From assembly GCA_018648945.1 (NCBI GenBank), contig JABGQJ010000321.1:1-8326 (forward strand): DNA of 8,326 bases, written 5' to 3'. Shown here piece after piece: positions 6,381 through 8,326 of this stretch. Made by a program: the position numbers and the translations under genes. The DNA is from Victivallales bacterium (GTDB lineage Bacteria > Verrucomicrobiota > Lentisphaeria > Oligosphaerales > Lenti-02). Below the pieces are notes generated by a model. It saw only the letters and a list, made by a program, of their open reading frames with translations. It was not told where the DNA came from and ran no database searches. Positions within the stretch are counted from its first letter, which is position 1; each line of letters starts with the position of its first letter.

Positions 6381-6390
6381 AGTATAGTAT
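6381..6390. promoter_or_regulatory. Candidate divergent -10 region between sulfatase and typA
   Basis: In the 202-bp divergent spacer (6253-6454), AGTATAGTAT is the only AT-rich stretch. It contains TATAGT on the plus strand (6383-6388) and TATACT on the minus strand (6386-6381), each 5 of 6 with TATAAT. No convincing -35 box is visible at 16-18 bp in either direction. Leaders would be about 65 nt for typA and about 120 nt for the sulfatase. The rest of the spacer shows no riboswitch or strong hairpin that I can support. Confidence 0.3.
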
Positions 6391-6454
6391 GGGCTCGCCA
6401 CTCGGTCTGCGTCGCCGCCGTGGCTCCGTTCGTTGTCACACATAGAGGCCCTGC

Positions 6455-8239
6455 ATGGACCAGAACCATCTGCGCAACGTTGCGATTATCGCGCATGTCG
6501 ACCACGGCAAGACCACCCTTGTCGATCAGCTCTTCCAACAGAGCGGCATGTTCCGCGAGAACCAGGATGTCGCCGAACGGCTCATGGACTCCATGGACCT
6601 CGAGCGCGAGCGCGGGATCACCATCAGCTCCAAGAATGGCGCGTTCGTCTACGGCGATTACACGATCAATATCATCGACACGCCCGGGCACGCGGACTTC
6701 GGCGGCCAGGTGGAACGCGTGCTGGAGATGGCCGACGGCGCACTGCTGCTCGTGGACGCCCAGGAAGGCCCCATGCCGCAGACCTACTTCGTGCTGCGCA
6801 AGGCCCTGGCGATGGACCTGCCGGTCATCGTCGTCATCAACAAGATCGACAAGCCGGCCGCGCGTTCGCACTGGGCGGTGGACCAGGTCTTCGACCTCTT
6901 CGTGCAGCTTGGCGCCCCTGACGAGATCCTCGACTTCCCCGTCGTCTACGCCTCCTCCCGCGATGGGTATGCCATGCTTGAGCTGGAAGACGAACGGAAG
7001 GATCTCCTGCCCCTCTGCGACCTGATGGTCAAGCATGTACCCGCGCCCAGCGGGGAGGGGGACGGTCCCCTTCAGGTACTGGTGAGCAGTATCGAGTACA
7101 GTCCCTACTTGGGGCGCATGGGCATCGGCAAAATCACCTCGGGGAGCTTGGCGATCAATCAGGACGTGGTTCTGGCGTTGCGCGATGGCGAGTTGGTACC
7201 CGCGCGCATCACCAAGATGTACCGGTTCGAGAGCAACCAGCGCATCGCGGCCGATTCGGCGGTCTGCGGCGACATTGTCGCCATCGCCGGCGTGGAGCAG
7301 GTTACCGTGGGGTGCACCTATACCGACCCGGTCAATCCATGCCCCCTGCCTCCCACCGAGATCGATCCGCCCACTCTGGCCATGAACTTCATCCCCAACG
7401 ACTCGCCCTTCGCGGGTACCGAAGGGACCTATGTGACCAGCCGCCATCTCGCGGACCGGCTGGAGCGCGAGATCATGTCCGATGTGGCGCTTCAGGTGAA
7501 GCCCCTCGGCGACGGCAATGGCTTCGAGGTCTCCGGCCGCGGCGAACTGCATCTCTCGATCCTGATCGAGCGCATGCGTCGCGAAGGCTACGAGTTCCAG
7601 GTCACCCGTCCCCAAGTCATCATGAAGGAAGAGAACGGGCACCAGCTGGAGCCCTTCGAGGAACTGACCCTGGACGTGGGTGAGGACCATGTGGGTTCGG
7701 TCATCGAGAACCTCGGCGTGCGCAAGGGCCTGATGCTGAGCATGGAGACCGCCGACGGCATGACCCGGCTCAAGTACCGCATCCCCACCCGCGGCCTGTT
7801 GGGCTTCCGCTCGGAGTTCCTCACCGACACCAAGGGCCTCGGGGTCATGGGCTACGTATTCAGCGACTACGACCGTTTCGCCGGCGAGATCACCCACCGG
7901 ATCCGGGGCGTGCTGGTGGCGATGGATACCTGCAAGACTGTGGCTTTCGCCCTCTTCAATCTCCAGGGGCGCGGGCGCCTCTTCATCGGCCCCGGCGTCA
8001 ACGTCTACCGAGGCCAGATCGTGGGCGAACATTGCCGCGAGGGCGACCTCTCCGTGAACCCGGCCAAGGGCAAGAAGCTGACCAATACCCGGGCTTCCGG
8101 GACGGACGACAGCGTCACCCTGACTGCGGCCACCGCACTCAGCCTTGAAGACTGCATCGACTACATCAACGAGGACGAGCTGGTGGAGATCACCCCCGCC
8201 GCCATCCGCCTGCGCAAACGCAACTGGCGCGGCAAGTAG
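6455..8239 (+). CDS. typA: Ribosome-associated translational GTPase TypA/BipA
   Basis: A 594-residue translation-factor GTPase, close to the usual 600-615 aa of TypA/BipA, which binds the 70S ribosome at the EF-G site and helps ribosome assembly and stress adaptation. G motifs are all present: G1 AHVDHGKT (13-20), G2 Thr56 in RGITI (53-57), G3 [10 protein letters not shown] (75-84) and G4 NKID (129-132). After the GTPase domain come a beta-barrel domain II, EF-G-like domains III and V ([14 protein letters not shown] near 361), and the TypA-specific C-terminal domain with [18 protein letters not shown] and [13 protein letters not shown] (near 540). The G2 region reads [12 protein letters not shown] rather than the RGITILAKNTA of E. 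coli-type BipA, a variant I associate with several other phyla. GAGG at 6445-6448, 6 nt upstream, supports the ATG at 6455. It is transcribed divergently from the sulfatase gene and looks monocistronic as far as can be seen. It is distinguished from LepA and EF-G by length and C-terminal domain. Confidence 0.97.
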   Translation: MDQNHLRNVAIIAHVDHGKTTLVDQLFQQSGMFRENQDVAERLMDSMDLERERGITISSKNGAFVYGDYTINIIDTPGHADFGGQVERVLEMADGALLLVDAQEGPMPQTYFVLRKALAMDLPVIVVINKIDKPAARSHWAVDQVFDLFVQLGAPDEILDFPVVYASSRDGYAMLELEDERKDLLPLCDLMVKHVPAPSGEGDGPLQVLVSSIEYSPYLGRMGIGKITSGSLAINQDVVLALRDGELVPARITKMYRFESNQRIAADSAVCGDIVAIAGVEQVTVGCTYTDPVNPCPLPPTEIDPPTLAMNFIPNDSPFAGTEGTYVTSRHLADRLEREIMSDVALQVKPLGDGNGFEVSGRGELHLSILIERMRREGYEFQVTRPQVIMKEENGHQLEPFEELTLDVGEDHVGSVIENLGVRKGLMLSMETADGMTRLKYRIPTRGLLGFRSEFLTDTKGLGVMGYVFSDYDRFAGEITHRIRGVLVAMDTCKTVAFALFNLQGRGRLFIGPGVNVYRGQIVGEHCREGDLSVNPAKGKKLTNTRASGTDDSVTLTAATALSLEDCIDYINEDELVEITPAAIRLRKRNWRGK

Positions 8240-8303
8240 TCGGTCCGCGATCCAGCACCGCATTTCCAGGGCGTTCCGCCATGCCCACCCCAGCGCTGGA
8301 GAT

Positions 8304-8321
8304 GCGCTCGTCCCCGAGCGC
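8304..8321. other. Perfect 7-bp GC-rich hairpin downstream of typA
   Basis: GCGCTCG (8304-8310), a TCCC loop and CGAGCGC (8315-8321) form a perfect stem about 65 bp after the typA stop. No T-run follows in the five bases left before the window ends, so it is not a proven intrinsic terminator. The 10-bp palindrome CCAGCGCTGG (8290-8299) lies just before it. The rest of 8240-8326 holds no gene that I can support. Confidence 0.35.
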
Positions 8322-8326
8322 GGAGC

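Noticed and set aside
4210..6387. A 725-codon open frame on the plus strand across the GNAT and sulfatase genes
   Set aside because: It overlaps the GNAT gene in another frame and is antisense to the sulfatase, whose protein motifs are unmistakable. Its translation is Arg/Gly/Ala-rich with no domain pattern. GC-rich codon bias removes stop codons from shadow frames.
6032..8263. A 743-codon open frame on the minus strand opposite typA
   Set aside because: It is the antisense shadow of a highly conserved gene and runs into the sulfatase start; no recognisable motif or ribosome site.
8281..8326. Start of another plus-strand gene at ATG 8281
   Set aside because: Only 15 codons are visible, there is no Shine-Dalgarno sequence, and the segment overlaps two palindromes; it cannot be supported from this window.

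Overview
The window is GC-rich bacterial DNA carrying six protein-coding genes. I see no tRNA, rRNA, CRISPR array, insertion sequence or phage gene. The gene content is a large glycoside-hydrolase-like protein, a xylose-isomerase-like TIM-barrel enzyme, a sulfatase and a TypA GTPase of the 'RGITISSKN' type. Together with purine/pyrimidine-skewed intergenic repeats, this suggests a member of the Planctomycetota, Verrucomicrobiota/Lentisphaerota, Armatimonadota or Hydrogenedentota, probably uncultured. That placement is an impression from gene content, not a phylogenetic result.

Layout. Positions 1-2154 (+) hold the 3' part of a large TIM-barrel, glycoside-hydrolase-like protein (DUF6259-like) with a C-terminal glutamine-amidotransferase-like fold; its reading frame is open at the window edge. 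A zinc-dependent MDR dehydrogenase follows at 2177-3139 (+), only a few bases downstream. Next is a 216-bp spacer (3140-3355) made almost wholly of repeats. It has a purine-rich left arm, a 9/18-bp tandem repeat in the middle, and a pyrimidine-rich right arm with 8-bp tandem repeats that is an imperfect inverted copy of the left. A sugar-phosphate isomerase/epimerase-type protein lies at 3356-4168 (+). A GNAT-like protein at 4229-4807 (+) has two in-frame starts, each with a strong Shine-Dalgarno sequence; the longer form begins with a signal-peptide-like segment. A sulfatase at 4834-6252 (-) converges on the GNAT gene with 26 bp between them. After a 202-bp divergent promoter region, the ribosome-associated GTPase TypA/BipA is encoded at 6455-8239 (+). 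The last 87 bases hold a hairpin and no supported gene.

How they may work together (inference). The first three genes fit a small carbohydrate-processing set: a hydrolase-like protein for a glycan or glycoside, an NAD(P)-dependent alcohol/polyol dehydrogenase, and a keto-sugar epimerase or isomerase. The sulfatase could remove sulfate from the same kind of substrate but is on the opposite strand and separately transcribed. TypA is a housekeeping translation factor and probably unrelated.

I did not find a clear new multi-gene system. The most unusual items are the strand-skewed inverted-repeat spacer at about 3124-3344, the double-start GNAT gene with a secretion-like leader, and the sulfatase with several altered active-site positions.
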